DNA of 5,839 nucleotides from Alphaproteobacteria bacterium (GTDB lineage Bacteria > Pseudomonadota > Alphaproteobacteria > UBA8366 > JADFVY01), in NCBI GenBank assembly GCA_029881615.1, contig JAOUMF010000153.1:1-5839 (forward strand). Reading direction: 5' to 3'. Made by a program: the position numbers and the translations under genes. Below are positions 5,597-5,839 of this stretch, piece by piece. Numbering within the stretch: the stretch's first letter is position 1; each line of letters starts with the position of its first letter. The notes beneath the pieces were generated by a model. It searched no databases. It saw nothing but the letters and a program-made list of their open reading frames with translations, and was not told the DNA's origin.

Positions 5597-5839
5597 ATGC
5601 GTCCCATTGTTTCGATTACCCTTGCAGTATTGGCCCTTGTTGCCACGTCCTTCGCGACCCCGGCAACCGCGGCCGACCCGACAAGCGTTGGCGAATTGCG
5701 CATTATCACTCCCTGGGCGCGGGCCAGCGCGGGCCATGGCGATGCCGGCGCCGCCTTCATGACGATCACCAACACCGGCAGCGCGGAAGACAAGCTGGTT
5801 TCCGCATCGACCACGAACGCCAAAAAGACCGAAGTCCAT
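5597..5839 (+). CDS. pcuC: PCuAC-family periplasmic copper chaperone (5' part, cut by window edge)
   Basis: 81 residues are visible before the right edge; the whole protein is usually about 150-170. A Sec signal peptide is clear: MRPIVSITLALVALVATSFA, then ATPATAA, with cleavage likely near residues 25-26. The mature part begins with the PCuAC (formerly DUF461) pattern: ITPWARASAG (37-46), then GAAFMTITNTG (51-61), and ends at TEVH. His81, the last visible residue, is at the position of the first copper ligand in the family motif H(M)x10Mx21HxM; the remaining ligands lie beyond the window. AAAGGAG at 5584-5590 gives a good ribosome site 6 bases before the ATG. The protein is expected to pass Cu(I) to the CuA site together with SCO, with which it is almost certainly co-transcribed. 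Confidence 0.9.
   Translation, partial: MRPIVSITLAVLALVATSFATPATAADPTSVGELRIITPWARASAGHGDAGAAFMTITNTGSAEDKLVSASTTNAKKTEVH

Overview
The window looks like chromosomal DNA from an alphaproteobacterium, possibly of the Rhodospirillales type. This is inferred from the high G+C coding sequence, the AcuI, GlxA/GbdR-like and SCO/PCuAC protein types, and the strong Shine-Dalgarno sites. I could not run a search, so the taxonomic placement is tentative. No RNA genes, insertion sequences, CRISPR arrays or phage genes were seen.

Left part (1-2180, minus strand): a two-gene unit transcribed leftward. A GlxA/GbdR-like AraC-family regulator (start 2180, stop 1215) is followed after 20 bases by a PLP enzyme of the serine hydroxymethyltransferase (SHMT) fold, which starts at 1194 and runs off the left edge with 398 codons visible. 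The enzyme keeps the PLP lysine, the Asp-x-x-His cofactor pair, the stacking His and the substrate-carboxylate Arg. It has lost the residues that match Tyr55, Glu57 and Tyr65 of E. coli GlyA, so it is probably not an ordinary folate-dependent GlyA.

Middle part (2181-4715): a 242-base divergent intergenic region carries a perfect 7-bp inverted repeat (GTGAAAA-N8-TTTTCAC) and candidate promoters in both directions. It is followed on the plus strand by acuI (acryloyl-CoA reductase, NADPH) and a LarA-family nickel-pincer 2-hydroxyacid racemase/epimerase. The two are separated by 10 bases, and the second gene's ribosome site overlaps the first gene's stop codon. Their pairing suggests a short-chain hydroxyacid/acyl-CoA route, but the substrate is unknown and the larBCE cofactor genes are not in the window.

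Right part (4716-5839): a 205-base intergenic region ends in a perfect 8-bp dyad (AACCTTCC-N6-GGAAGGTT), which closely resembles the half-sites of CueR/HmrR copper-responsive operators. It lies just upstream of two copper-delivery genes: a membrane-anchored SCO/SenC protein (TTG start) and a periplasmic PCuAC chaperone cut by the right edge. These two are expected to supply copper to the CuA site of cytochrome c oxidase. The dyad overlaps a second inverted repeat, so two mutually exclusive RNA stems are also possible in the sco leader.

The three blocks do not form one obvious pathway. The points most worth a second look are the divergent SHMT-fold enzyme with its own regulator, the acuI-larA pairing, and the copper-box-like dyad in front of sco-pcuC.
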